Virus record (IMG/VR): IMGVR_UViG_3300032011_000026 | Coordinates: 1-42,652 of that record | Length of the DNA: 42,652 nt | Reading direction: 5' to 3' (one strand) | Source: a virus | Shown: piece by piece, positions 34,069-39,578 of the stretch | Layout: each line of letters opens with the position of its first letter | How positions within the stretch are numbered: position 1 is the first letter of the stretch | Program-made: the position numbers and the translations under genes | The notes under the pieces: generated by a model | The model's input: only the letters and a program-made list of their open reading frames with translations | Told to the model about the DNA's origin: nothing | The model's database searches: none

Positions 34069-34236
34069 TTAGTAATCAACTGCATCATAATACTCATCTG
34101 CACATTCTGGGTCTTCTAATCTTTTAATAATATTTTCTATTATTCTGGTTTCATGTCCTTTATGCATTTCAATCTTTTTATGTAATAGTTGTTTAAGTAA
34201 TTCTATCTCCTCTGCACTTAATAAAACATGATACAT
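34069..34236 (-). CDS. Small helical protein, 55 residues
   Basis: ATG 34236 after CTAGGAGACAGAC. Begins MYHVLLSAEEIELLKQLLHK and ends CADEYYDAVDY. Amphipathic helix in the first half and an acidic, tyrosine-rich tail. No family recognised. Confidence 0.6.
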   Translation of the reverse strand: MYHVLLSAEEIELLKQLLHKKIEMHKGHETRIIENIIKRLEDPECADEYYDAVDY

Positions 34237-34256
34237 GTCTGTCTCCTAGGAATGAG

Positions 34257-34463
34257 TCACATGTTTTCTTTCTGAGGTGTTGCCCATGCAAATTCTAAAT
34301 CTTCTCCCATTACTTCTGTTATAAATAATTCAGCTTCTCTTTTTGAATCAAATATATAAGGAGCAAAATTACCATCTTCATCTTTATCTTGAGCGATTGC
34401 TGTATGTGCCATCGCTCCCATTTCTTCACATTCCATACAAGTACTTGCGATTACCCATTTCAT
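34257..34463 (-). CDS. Small protein of unknown function
   Basis: 68 residues with a CMEC pair near the N-terminus and a C-terminal half (YIFDSKREAELFITEVMGED) that resembles small phage alpha/beta proteins with an SxxEAxxF helix. It overlaps the gene upstream by four bases. No family recognised. Confidence 0.65.
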   Translation of the reverse strand: MKWVIASTCMECEEMGAMAHTAIAQDKDEDGNFAPYIFDSKREAELFITEVMGEDLEFAWATPQKENM

Positions 34464-34675
34464 TTTCCTCCTCTTGTTTCATGTGAAACAATTTTTAGGT
34501 TATTTAAATTTTTAACTAATATACAACCAAAGCTAGATTTTATAGGCACATCCAAAGTTAAAGCCCGTTGTACTTCTTGAGTACAAGACTTTTTACTTCC
34601 GTATGTGCCTATAATTTCTATATTTGAAACGTGATAGGGCCCAGCTCCAAATATAATCATTAGTAGTACCCACAT
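34460..34675 (-). CDS. Small, probably exported or membrane-anchored protein
   Basis: 71 residues beginning MWVLLMIIFGAGPYHVS, a short hydrophobic start that could be a signal or membrane anchor, followed by two Cys (SCTQ, FGCIL) that could form a disulphide. Overlaps its neighbours on both sides, by four bases downstream and one base upstream. No family recognised. Confidence 0.65.
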   Translation of the reverse strand: MWVLLMIIFGAGPYHVSNIEIIGTYGSKKSCTQEVQRALTLDVPIKSSFGCILVKNLNNLKIVSHETRGGK

Positions 34676-35046
34676 TATTTATCTCCTAGATCATGCTTAT
34701 CCATTCCTTCCTGTATTCTTATAATCCTATCATTCTTTGCGTCTAAAGACATATTTAATGAATCGTTGAGTTCCACTTCTTCTTGCGCCATCTTGTCTAG
34801 CTCTTGTTGATCATTATCTTGTTGTTCCCTCATCCATTCATGTAATTCTTGCTTTTCTGTCTGAACTTCTGCACACATAAGATACATAACTCTATCTTTT
34901 ACAAAATCCAGACAATCTTCTAAAGCTGGTCTAGTGTAAGTATCTGAATAATTTGGAGCTTTATATTTAATTCTAAAATACATATCAACCACGACTTTTA
35001 ATATACTATCTAAATCGTTACAATCCCACTTAGCCTTAAATTTCAT
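34675..35046 (-). CDS. Acidic helical protein of unknown function
   Basis: 123 residues. A globular N-terminal part (1-60) is followed by a long charged helical region (about 61-115, QTEKQELHEWMREQQDNDQQ) that is a likely coiled coil. First base of its stop overlap is shared with the next gene. No family recognised. Confidence 0.7.
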   Translation of the reverse strand: MKFKAKWDCNDLDSILKVVVDMYFRIKYKAPNYSDTYTRPALEDCLDFVKDRVMYLMCAEVQTEKQELHEWMREQQDNDQQELDKMAQEEVELNDSLNMSLDAKNDRIIRIQEGMDKHDLGDK

Positions 35047-35067
35047 GATTACCCTCCTTTGTTAAGG

Positions 35068-35232
35068 TTACTTAATAGAATTATAAGTAACTGCCACAGT
35101 ATCAATATACTTCTTAGCTGTCCCAATAATTGCTTTTCTTCTAGCTGATTCGCTACTGGTAGCTCTAACAGTATCTATCTTTACAAATGCTGGTCTTTTA
35201 CCTGTAACTTCATAGACAACGTAGCTATCCAT
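35068..35232 (-). CDS. Small basic protein, 54 residues
   Basis: Start placed at ATG 35232 because TTGGAGGAAGT precedes it; an ATG at 35262 has no site. Begins MDSYVVYEVTGKRPAFVKID and contains SSESARRKAI. Looks like a small beta-helix-beta protein; no family recognised. Confidence 0.6.
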   Translation of the reverse strand: MDSYVVYEVTGKRPAFVKIDTVRATSSESARRKAIIGTAKKYIDTVAVTYNSIK

Positions 35233-35252
35233 ACTTCCTCCAATTTGTTTGA

Positions 35253-35423
35253 TTAGTTCCATTGTGCTTGTTCTTTTCTAGCTTCGTCCCTAAAGCCTTC
35301 TTGAAGAGCATGCACAATAATCTTTAAGCATATCTCGCAAGGAATCTGACTAGGCTGACAAGGTATCCCTTTATCGTGTGTTTCGTTATATTTCTTTTGC
35401 TCTTCTTCTGATAATTGATACAT
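35253..35423 (-). CDS. Small protein with CxxC-like cysteines, 56 residues
   Basis: ATG 35423 after AAAAGGAGAAAAAATA. Begins MYQLSEEEQKKYNETHDKGI; the centre has PCQPSQIPCEIC, three Cys that may bind metal. It ends ten bases inside the alternative start of the next gene. No family recognised. Confidence 0.6.
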   Translation of the reverse strand: MYQLSEEEQKKYNETHDKGIPCQPSQIPCEICLKIIVHALQEGFRDEARKEQAQWN

Positions 35424-35466
35424 TATTTTTTCTCCTTTTGTTTATTTTTCTTTCCATCTTAATAAT

Positions 35467-35505
35467 AAAAGGGGCTACAGACACCTCATAAGTGTCTGCA
35501 ACCCC
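35467..35505 (-). terminator. Intrinsic terminator
   Basis: Minus strand stem GGGGTTGCAGACAC/GTGTCTGTAGCCCC with a seven-base loop, followed by TTTTATTATT. It directly follows the stop of the 137-residue gene at 35520. Confidence 0.85.
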
Positions 35506-35519
35506 GAATACTAATAGAT

Positions 35520-35933
35520 TTACTCAGACCACGAATCTATTAGCTCATCCGCACTAATAGCACGAACAATAGGTTCAGTCTTCCAAGCTTCGAGGAGCAT
35601 ATCCCCGTGCTCTTCAAGCCAGAGTTCAACTCTCTTATCTCCAGCTGTTACGAAACCATTAAATTTGATCTCGCCGTCATAAGACTTGTTCTTCTTAGGA
35701 TCAGTCTTCTTCATAACCTTCAAAGAACGACCTTCACCTTCTGTATCTGCCAAATACATCGCAGGACTATTCCCGAGAGATTTAACAGACTTTTCAGTAA
35801 TCTTGGGATTACCCGCAAGATACTCCGCTACCTCAAAATAACAACCCGTAGAACCGATCAAATATCGTTCTTTAGGGGTCTTCTTTTCAGGCGTTTCTTC
35901 TACAACAGGCTCTTTATTGTCCAATAAAGGCAT
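35520..35933 (-). CDS. Early protein with a MYLxDTEG motif (paralogue A)
   Basis: 137 residues. The N-terminus is charged and probably disordered (EPVVEETPEKKTPKER). The body shares NSPAMYLADTEGEGRSLKVM (about residues 53-72), then a FNGFVTAGDK strand and a DMLLEAWK helix, with the protein at 36292-36702, so the two are paralogues. It has its own hairpin promoter 72 bases upstream, the site TAGGAGGTGCAAT, and a terminator, forming a single-gene unit. Function unknown; early position suggests host takeover. Confidence 0.75.
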   Translation of the reverse strand: MPLLDNKEPVVEETPEKKTPKERYLIGSTGCYFEVAEYLAGNPKITEKSVKSLGNSPAMYLADTEGEGRSLKVMKKTDPKKNKSYDGEIKFNGFVTAGDKRVELWLEEHGDMLLEAWKTEPIVRAISADELIDSWSE

Positions 35934-36001
35934 ATTGCACCTCCTATCGATAGGATTAAAGAATTAAGGTATCACCATGACACCTTTTTAGGGCTTTGAA
36001 A

Positions 36002-36021
36002 CCCCGTAAGGGCTTCAGCCC
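36002..36021 (-). promoter_or_regulatory. Candidate vRNAP hairpin promoter Pe
   Basis: The template (plus) strand reads CCCC-GTAA-GGGC-TTCA-GCCC. The hairpin GGGC/GCCC is followed toward the gene by four bases and then CC, so a transcript would start with GG at 36005, 72 bases before the ATG at 35933. Confidence 0.65.
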
Positions 36022-36065
36022 GTTCTGTAGTTTATCTTTCTACCCTCTATTTAATGATTTAAACG

Positions 36066-36188
36066 TGATTGCTTGCAATCATCACCTTTATCTTTTACTC
36101 CAATGCTTTAAATCGATAGCAATGGTCATGCCTTGCGCCTCTTCTTTATGCAAGGACATGCCATTGCGATAAATGCGTAAGCATTTAT
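36066..36188 (-). other. Gene-free stretch with three successive hairpins
   Basis: The gap from 35934 to 36291 has no gene. Besides the promoter it holds TGATTGC/GCAATCA (36066-36081), a long imperfect hairpin GCAATGG...CCATTGC with inner CATG and CTTGC/GCAAG parts (36119-36167), and ATAAATGC-GTAA-GCATTTAT (36169-36188). In minus-strand RNA they would be in the tail of the 36292-36702 transcript or part of a small RNA. A further hairpin GTGCC-TCC-GGCAC is at 36227-36239. Confidence 0.5.
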
Positions 36189-36255
36189 TCTATGCTTTAT
36201 TTTTTTAATATAAATAGTCAAGCGCAGTGCCTCCGGCACGAGCTTGTATACCTTT

Positions 36256-36284
36256 AAAAAACGAACAAGGGCACGAATGTGCCC
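36256..36284 (-). terminator. Terminator hairpin with ATTC loop
   Basis: Minus strand GGGCAC-ATTC-GTGCCC, then TTGTTCGTTTTTT. It follows the stop of the 136-residue gene by eight bases. The loop and the flanking GCCA are the same as in the terminator at 38591-38625, while one stem pair differs compatibly. Confidence 0.7.
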
Positions 36285-36291
36285 TGGCTCT

Positions 36292-36702
36292 TTAATATTT
36301 AAACGTTTGAGTTATAAGATCTTTACCTTCTATTCTTGTGTATTTAAACGAAACGCCGTCTTTAACAGACGCGAGAACGTCTTTAGCGTGTTCATCTACG
36401 GTTAATTTTATAGAATAGTCGTCATAAGAAACAAAACCTCTAAAGAATATGTCATCACCGTCTCGCTCCATTACTTTAATACTACGTCCTTCGGTATCGC
36501 TAAGATACATATCAGGACTATTAAATATTTCTATAATACGTTCAGGAGTAATTGGCTCCCTTTTGACTGCGTGTTGTAACACGCCGTTTTCATTAATCAC
36601 TTTGACTGGTTTCCCGTCTTTATCTTTCACTAGTATTGCGTAGTGATCATGATTAGCGATGAATTCATAGTCAGAAGTGCCTAACTGATAATATTTACGC
36701 AT
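36292..36702 (-). CDS. Early protein with a MYLxDTEG motif (paralogue B)
   Basis: 136 residues, paralogous to the protein at 35520-35933: both start with a YxxGxxxYxF segment, share NSPDMYLSDTEGRSIKVM (about residues 67-84) and a following FRGFVS strand, and end in an EHAKDVL-type helix. It differs in its N-terminal 60 residues. Start has AAAGGATAGCT before ATG. Followed by a terminator. Function unknown. Confidence 0.75.
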   Translation of the reverse strand: MRKYYQLGTSDYEFIANHDHYAILVKDKDGKPVKVINENGVLQHAVKREPITPERIIEIFNSPDMYLSDTEGRSIKVMERDGDDIFFRGFVSYDDYSIKLTVDEHAKDVLASVKDGVSFKYTRIEGKDLITQTFKY

Positions 36703-36727
36703 AGCTATCCTTTCTTAAGAAAATAGG

Positions 36728-37003
36728 TTAATGATTATCTGCGTCATAATCGATCCAATCACCTCTAGCTTGTTCTTTTGTTAAACCACCTCCTGTGTTA
36801 AGTAATTCCCATAGGTTAGCATTCTTACGCTTAAGATCTGCTATTTCTAGCTTTAGCTTCTTGTTAGATTCAACAAACACGTTTCTTAAACGTCTTGCTG
36901 ATCTTAGCTGAGCTTCAAGATCAGCTTTAGCAGTAATTAATGCTTCTGTAGCTTTAATTAATTCTGCTTCTTGATTTTTAACGTTTAATCTCATTTCAGG
37001 CAC
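36728..37003 (-). CDS. Coiled-coil early protein
   Basis: 91 residues from GTG 37003, chosen because ATGGAGGAGATATT precedes it at normal spacing. Residues about 10-65 form a heptad-rich helix (LIKATEALITAKADLEAQL, then KLKLEIADLKRKNANL). The gene follows hairpin promoter Pd and a leader with a strong terminator-like hairpin, so it may be attenuated. No family recognised. Confidence 0.7.
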   Translation of the reverse strand: MPEMRLNVKNQEAELIKATEALITAKADLEAQLRSARRLRNVFVESNKKLKLEIADLKRKNANLWELLNTGGGLTKEQARGDWIDYDADNH

Positions 37004-37030
37004 AATATCTCCTCCATGTTTATGATTAAT

Positions 37031-37099
37031 AAAAAGAGGTTGGCGCGCGTTCTTATCGTTCGGTTCCTTTACGAGGAACTGTGCGCGCTTAACCCAACC
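37031..37099 (-). terminator. Strong leader terminator or attenuator
   Basis: Minus strand: GGTTGG and GCGCGC pair with GCGCGC and CCAACC around an inner GTTCCT/AGGAAC hairpin, followed by TCTTTTTATT. It begins three bases after the predicted start of promoter Pd and ends before the ribosome-binding site of the gene at 37003. It may also end transcripts of the DUF4326 gene. Confidence 0.75.
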
Positions 37100-37118
37100 T
37101 CCTTTAGAGCTTCAGCTC
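37099..37118 (-). promoter_or_regulatory. Candidate vRNAP hairpin promoter Pd (variant stem)
   Basis: Template strand reads TCC-TTTA-GAGC-TTCA-GCTC. The second stem pair is A-T rather than G-C, a compensated change that keeps the hairpin. Predicted start GG at 37102. Confidence 0.65.
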
Positions 37119-37125
37119 CTTTTTA

Positions 37126-37440
37126 TTAAGTTAATTGTTGGCAATACATGCATTCACATGCGTCTGTATGATCAATAAGTGAAGTCATATCAGCATACTT
37201 CTTTAGCACGTCACCATGGCATGCCTTCGGTTTACAAAAGCATCCTAATCGTTTATCTTTTAATTCATGTAGATCTTGCATAAGTTCTTTATTATTAACT
37301 AAGTACTCTTCAAACTTAGCAATGTTCTCTTCCCGCGTACCTTTACTAAATGGGTTACCCCATTTACCACTCTGTTTCTTACCACTGCGCCCAATATAAA
37401 CGTCATAAGGTTTCTTATATAGATTAACAACAGTAGTCAT
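37126..37440 (-). CDS. DUF4326 family protein
   Basis: 104 residues. Matches the DUF4326 pattern: VVNLYKKPYDVYIGRSGKK, then KWGNPFSKG, then an ELKDKRLGCFCKPKACHGDV segment, where the Cys/His residues could bind metal or a nucleotide. This family is widespread in phages and its biochemical role is, as far as I know, undetermined. Hairpin promoter Pc lies 34 bases upstream; the start has GGATATAGCT before ATG. Confidence 0.85.
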   Translation of the reverse strand: MTTVVNLYKKPYDVYIGRSGKKQSGKWGNPFSKGTREENIAKFEEYLVNNKELMQDLHELKDKRLGCFCKPKACHGDVLKKYADMTSLIDHTDACECMYCQQLT

Positions 37441-37470
37441 AGCTATATCCTTTCTTTGCAGTTAATAAAG

Positions 37471-37490
37471 CTCCTAAGGGGCTTCAGCCC
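37471..37490 (-). promoter_or_regulatory. Candidate vRNAP hairpin promoter Pc
   Basis: Template strand reads CTCC-TAAG-GGGC-TTCA-GCCC; the stem can extend by two more pairs. Predicted start GG at 37474, 34 bases before the DUF4326 ATG. Confidence 0.7.
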
Positions 37491-37503
37491 CTAGGCGCTC
37501 CTT

Positions 37504-37701
37504 TCATTTAGAGCAGTTGTTGTAGAGTTCACACAACTTGCCGTATGGATAGTTGTTAGCCATTTCCCATGCATTAACATAGTTGGCTAACATGAACATA
37601 CCAATAACTGTTAAGACAAAGAGCGTAGTACCTCCAATTGCACTGATTAAACGGACGTATTTGCAATAACTGGCGTATCTTTCTGCGGTATTCTTAGTCA
37701 T
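37504..37701 (-). CDS. Small membrane protein, unknown function
   Basis: 65 residues with a single membrane segment (about 18-40, LISAIGGTTLFVLTVIGMFM), a basic N-terminus and a C-terminal part with two Cys (KLCELYNNC) that would be periplasmic if the positive-inside rule holds. It overlaps the upstream gene by eight bases. No family recognised. Confidence 0.7.
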   Translation of the reverse strand: MTKNTAERYASYCKYVRLISAIGGTTLFVLTVIGMFMLANYVNAWEMANNYPYGKLCELYNNCSK

Positions 37702-37990
37702 TATCTTCCCTTTCTAAGACTGGTGGTGGCCAGTCTCCATGATGTTTGTAGTATCTAAATATTTTAGTTAATTTATGGCACTTTCTAATGTAATCCTGTG
37801 CCCGTGTAACGTAGTCATTATGACGTTTCATTTCTCCTGTTAATTTTTCTGACATAGCAAGAATTCCTTCGTGAACCATATCTATACAGAAATCAGGAGA
37901 ACGTTCTTGATTAGGTAAATCTCTGTAGACAGATTCAAGAAGACACTCTAAATTCCCAGTTAATGGTTTGCTGTATTCTTTTAAGATCAT
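37694..37990 (-). CDS. Early protein of unknown function
   Basis: 98 residues, mainly helical, with a basic middle (DYIRKCHKLTKIFRYYKHHG, about 66-85) and an acidic end. The ATG is preceded by AAGGAGATAGCT, the clearest example of the recurring start context. No separate hairpin promoter precedes it; a terminator does. No family recognised. Confidence 0.7.
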   Translation of the reverse strand: MILKEYSKPLTGNLECLLESVYRDLPNQERSPDFCIDMVHEGILAMSEKLTGEMKRHNDYVTRAQDYIRKCHKLTKIFRYYKHHGDWPPPVLEREDND

Positions 37991-38018
37991 AGCTATCTCC
38001 TTATCTATGGTTAATTAA

Positions 38019-38051
38019 ATACCTACACGACCTAAAGGCCGTGTAGGTATA
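38019..38051 (-). terminator. Hairpin, probable terminator
   Basis: Minus strand ATACCTACACG pairs with CGTGTAGGTAT around an inner CC/GG pair and a short loop; ATTTAATTAA follows. The T run is weak, so termination efficiency is uncertain. It follows the stop at 38055. Confidence 0.65.
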
Positions 38052-38054
38052 GGA

Positions 38055-38429
38055 TTAGAACTCGATGTAATCACCCAAGATGTGACGCTCCCCAGTTATT
38101 TGCGCATACTTAGGTTGCTTCGCCATATGATCAGCCATGAGCTTGGCGTGATCCTCCTTACCTCCCTCATACAGGAATGCATCGCGCTCTGCATTAAGGT
38201 CACACCCCACGGACAACCATTCCCCGTGAGCATCAGACTCAGCACAAATCTCACACTCCACTCGAAGAAGCTCGAGTTGTTGGGTTAGGGGTTTACTCAA
38301 CAACTCAAGATCCTGACCGCAGGGCTCTCGGTCGTTAAGTGCACAACGATCAGCTCGCTTGTGCAAGTTGATCAAAGCCCTGAGTACATCTTCTTCTGTA
38401 ACTGGTTTAGGTGCGTATTGATCACTCAT
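38055..38429 (-). CDS. Early protein of unknown function
   Basis: 124 residues, helical and rich in Glu, Asp and Leu. The middle has CEICAESDAH (about 60-69), which with C44 could form a metal site. Codon choice is more GC-rich than neighbouring genes, which may indicate a separate origin. Promoter Pb lies 38 bases upstream and TTAAGGAGACTATCT precedes the ATG. No family recognised. Confidence 0.7.
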   Translation of the reverse strand: MSDQYAPKPVTEEDVLRALINLHKRADRCALNDREPCGQDLELLSKPLTQQLELLRVECEICAESDAHGEWLSVGCDLNAERDAFLYEGGKEDHAKLMADHMAKQPKYAQITGERHILGDYIEF

Positions 38430-38463
38430 AGATAGTCTCCTTAAGGAAGAGTTATGGGATTAT

Positions 38464-38483
38464 TCCCTTATGGGCTTCAGCCC
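38464..38483 (-). promoter_or_regulatory. Candidate vRNAP hairpin promoter Pb
   Basis: Template strand reads CCC-TTAT-GGGC-TTCA-GCCC. Predicted start GG at 38467, 38 bases before the ATG at 38429. Confidence 0.7.
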
Positions 38484-38590
38484 ATTAGGATCCTTAGTAT
38501 GGTTAAGTATGAATAGAAGTAGGTTTAGGGGTAAGGAATGAAAAGGATAAATCTTTCTTTAGCTATCTTACAGTGTATTATCTTGTGTGT

Positions 38591-38625
38591 AAAAAAGAAG
38601 GGGAAGCGAGGGCGCGAATGCGCCC
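38591..38625 (-). terminator. Terminator hairpin with ATTC loop
   Basis: Minus strand GGGCGC-ATTC-GCGCCC, then a T-rich tail ending TTCTTTTTTAC. It follows the stop of the 86-residue gene by 15 bases. Between it and promoter Pb (38484-38590) I see no gene or other element. Confidence 0.7.
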
Positions 38626-38639
38626 TGGCCCCCGAGAGG

Positions 38640-38900
38640 TTAGCTGTTGAGGAGAGATTGTCGAGGACGGTAGATGTAGGAATGCTCGTCCTTGGTAAAC
38701 TTATGCCCTTTAAGTTCCTTAGCGATAGCACGACGGTCGAGGACGTGCTGGACACGTTGACCTTCGCCAGCGACGCCGAGTTCGTCGCGAGCGATGTCGA
38801 CGATCTCTTCAGTACCTTCCGATGACTTGACGACTAATCGTACGATAGACTGTAGAGCGAGGTTGATACCGTGAAACATGTAACCCATTGTTTTAAACAT
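38640..38900 (-). CDS. First leftward early protein, unknown function
   Basis: 86 residues: a hydrophobic/helical N-terminus (MGYMFHGINLALQSIVRLVV), then a charged helical part (EEIVDIARDELG) and a basic C-terminal half ending HSYIYRPRQSLLNS. GC-richer than its surroundings. It is the gene nearest the divergent control region, 33 bases from the start of promoter Pa, with AAGGAGTTCTGCCA before the ATG, so it should be among the first proteins made. No family recognised. Confidence 0.75.
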   Translation of the reverse strand: MFKTMGYMFHGINLALQSIVRLVVKSSEGTEEIVDIARDELGVAGEGQRVQHVLDRRAIAKELKGHKFTKDEHSYIYRPRQSLLNS

Positions 38901-38929
38901 TGGCAGAACTCCTTATAAGGTTAATAATA

Positions 38930-38949
38930 TGCCTTTAGGGCTTCAGCCC
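38930..38949 (-). promoter_or_regulatory. Candidate vRNAP hairpin promoter Pa
   Basis: Template strand reads GCC-TTTA-GGGC-TTCA-GCCC. Predicted start GG at 38933, 33 bases before the ATG at 38900. It is the most upstream of the five leftward copies. Confidence 0.7.
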
Positions 38950-38974
38950 TGTGTAAAGATCGTTTTTGAATTTA

Positions 38975-39006
38975 GGGGGCGGGGGTAGTTGAGCACTACC
39001 GCCCCC
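38975..39006. other. GC-rich hairpin in the divergent control region
   Basis: GGGGGCGG and TAGT pair with ACTA and CCGCCCCC, with three extra G residues bulged on one side. No T run follows on either strand. It lies between the leftward and rightward promoters. The remaining sequence from 39007 to 39115 is AT-rich with a TTAATATATTATATTAA palindrome and no gene. Confidence 0.6.
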
Positions 39007-39115
39007 AAGTAGTAAGTAATGCACTCGTACCTAAAAATAAAAAATTGCCAATGGCTTTAAGACCATCTTGTAGGCTAGCCCTGCTCTTAATATATTATAT
39101 TAATATAAGGACGAC

Positions 39116-39135
39116 GGACTGAAGCCCCGTAGGGG
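39116..39135 (+). promoter_or_regulatory. Candidate rightward vRNAP hairpin promoter Pf
   Basis: The sense strand reads GGAC-TGAA-GCCC-CGTA-GGGG. This is the same element in the opposite direction, with one stem mismatch. Predicted start GG at 39132, giving a leader of about 195 bases before the first rightward gene. An alternative hairpin, GCCCC-GTA-GGGGC inside GGACT/AGTCC, overlaps it. Confidence 0.5.
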
Positions 39136-39205
39136 CGAGAAGTCCGGCGGACGCTTCTTATTCTTATAGGGGAGTTAGACCTTTAGATATAAGTAGTTAC
39201 AAATA

Positions 39206-39263
39206 GTTTAATCTCTAATGTGAGATTAAACAGGGGTGTTAAATCTCTAATGTGAGATTAAAC
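39206..39263. promoter_or_regulatory. Two tandem operator-like inverted repeats
   Basis: Two copies, 39206-39231 and 39238-39263, of GTTTAATCTC-TAATGT-GAGATTAAAC; the second differs only near its left end (GTTAAATCTC). Centres are 32 bp apart, about three helical turns. They lie in the leader of the rightward operon, in front of two winged-helix genes, and look like sites for a dimeric DNA-binding protein. As RNA they would form two 9-10 bp hairpins. Confidence 0.7.
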
Positions 39264-39325
39264 TGAAGTTAAGTGTTGCATTATGTCGTTTTTGAGGTAG
39301 TATTACTTTAAGTTTAGTTAACTAA

Positions 39326-39562
39326 ATGGGGAGTGAATATTCTATTATGAATACTAAAAGGCAGAATAACTTTAAGCACAGAAACTTTGTGTACGTAATA
39401 GAAAAGAAGATGAATGGGAAATGGGGGTTGGAGTGGGACTTTGGGTGTTTTCTTACTTATGAGGTAGCGGATGTGTCTATGAAGGAATTTGAGAGATATA
39501 ATAAAAACCCTAAGGACTACCGACTGACTATGTATATAAGTGAAAAGCCGGCTGACGCATAA
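39326..39562 (+). CDS. Small basic protein of unknown function
   Basis: 78 residues (71 from ATG 39347, which has GGGGAGT about 12 bases upstream; neither start has ideal spacing). Contains FVYVIEKKMNGKWGLEWDFG and EVADVSMKEFERYNK, an alpha/beta layout seen in small phage accessory proteins. First gene of the rightward operon. No family recognised. Confidence 0.65.
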   Translation: MGSEYSIMNTKRQNNFKHRNFVYVIEKKMNGKWGLEWDFGCFLTYEVADVSMKEFERYNKNPKDYRLTMYISEKPADA

Positions 39563-39578
39563 ATTAAAAGGAGGAGGA

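Noticed and set aside
36227-36239. GTGCC-TCC-GGCAC hairpin with N4-like 5-bp stem and a three-base loop as a further vRNAP promoter
   Set aside because: The required CC at the +1 distance on the template strand is missing in both directions, and the stem differs from the six-copy family.
38538-38825. Plus-strand open frame opposite the first early gene
   Set aside because: It is antisense to the 86-residue gene, crosses that gene's terminator, and has no convincing ribosome-binding site or composition.
38975-39006. GC-rich hairpin as a terminator
   Set aside because: No T run on either side and no gene reads into it; kept only as an unexplained structure.
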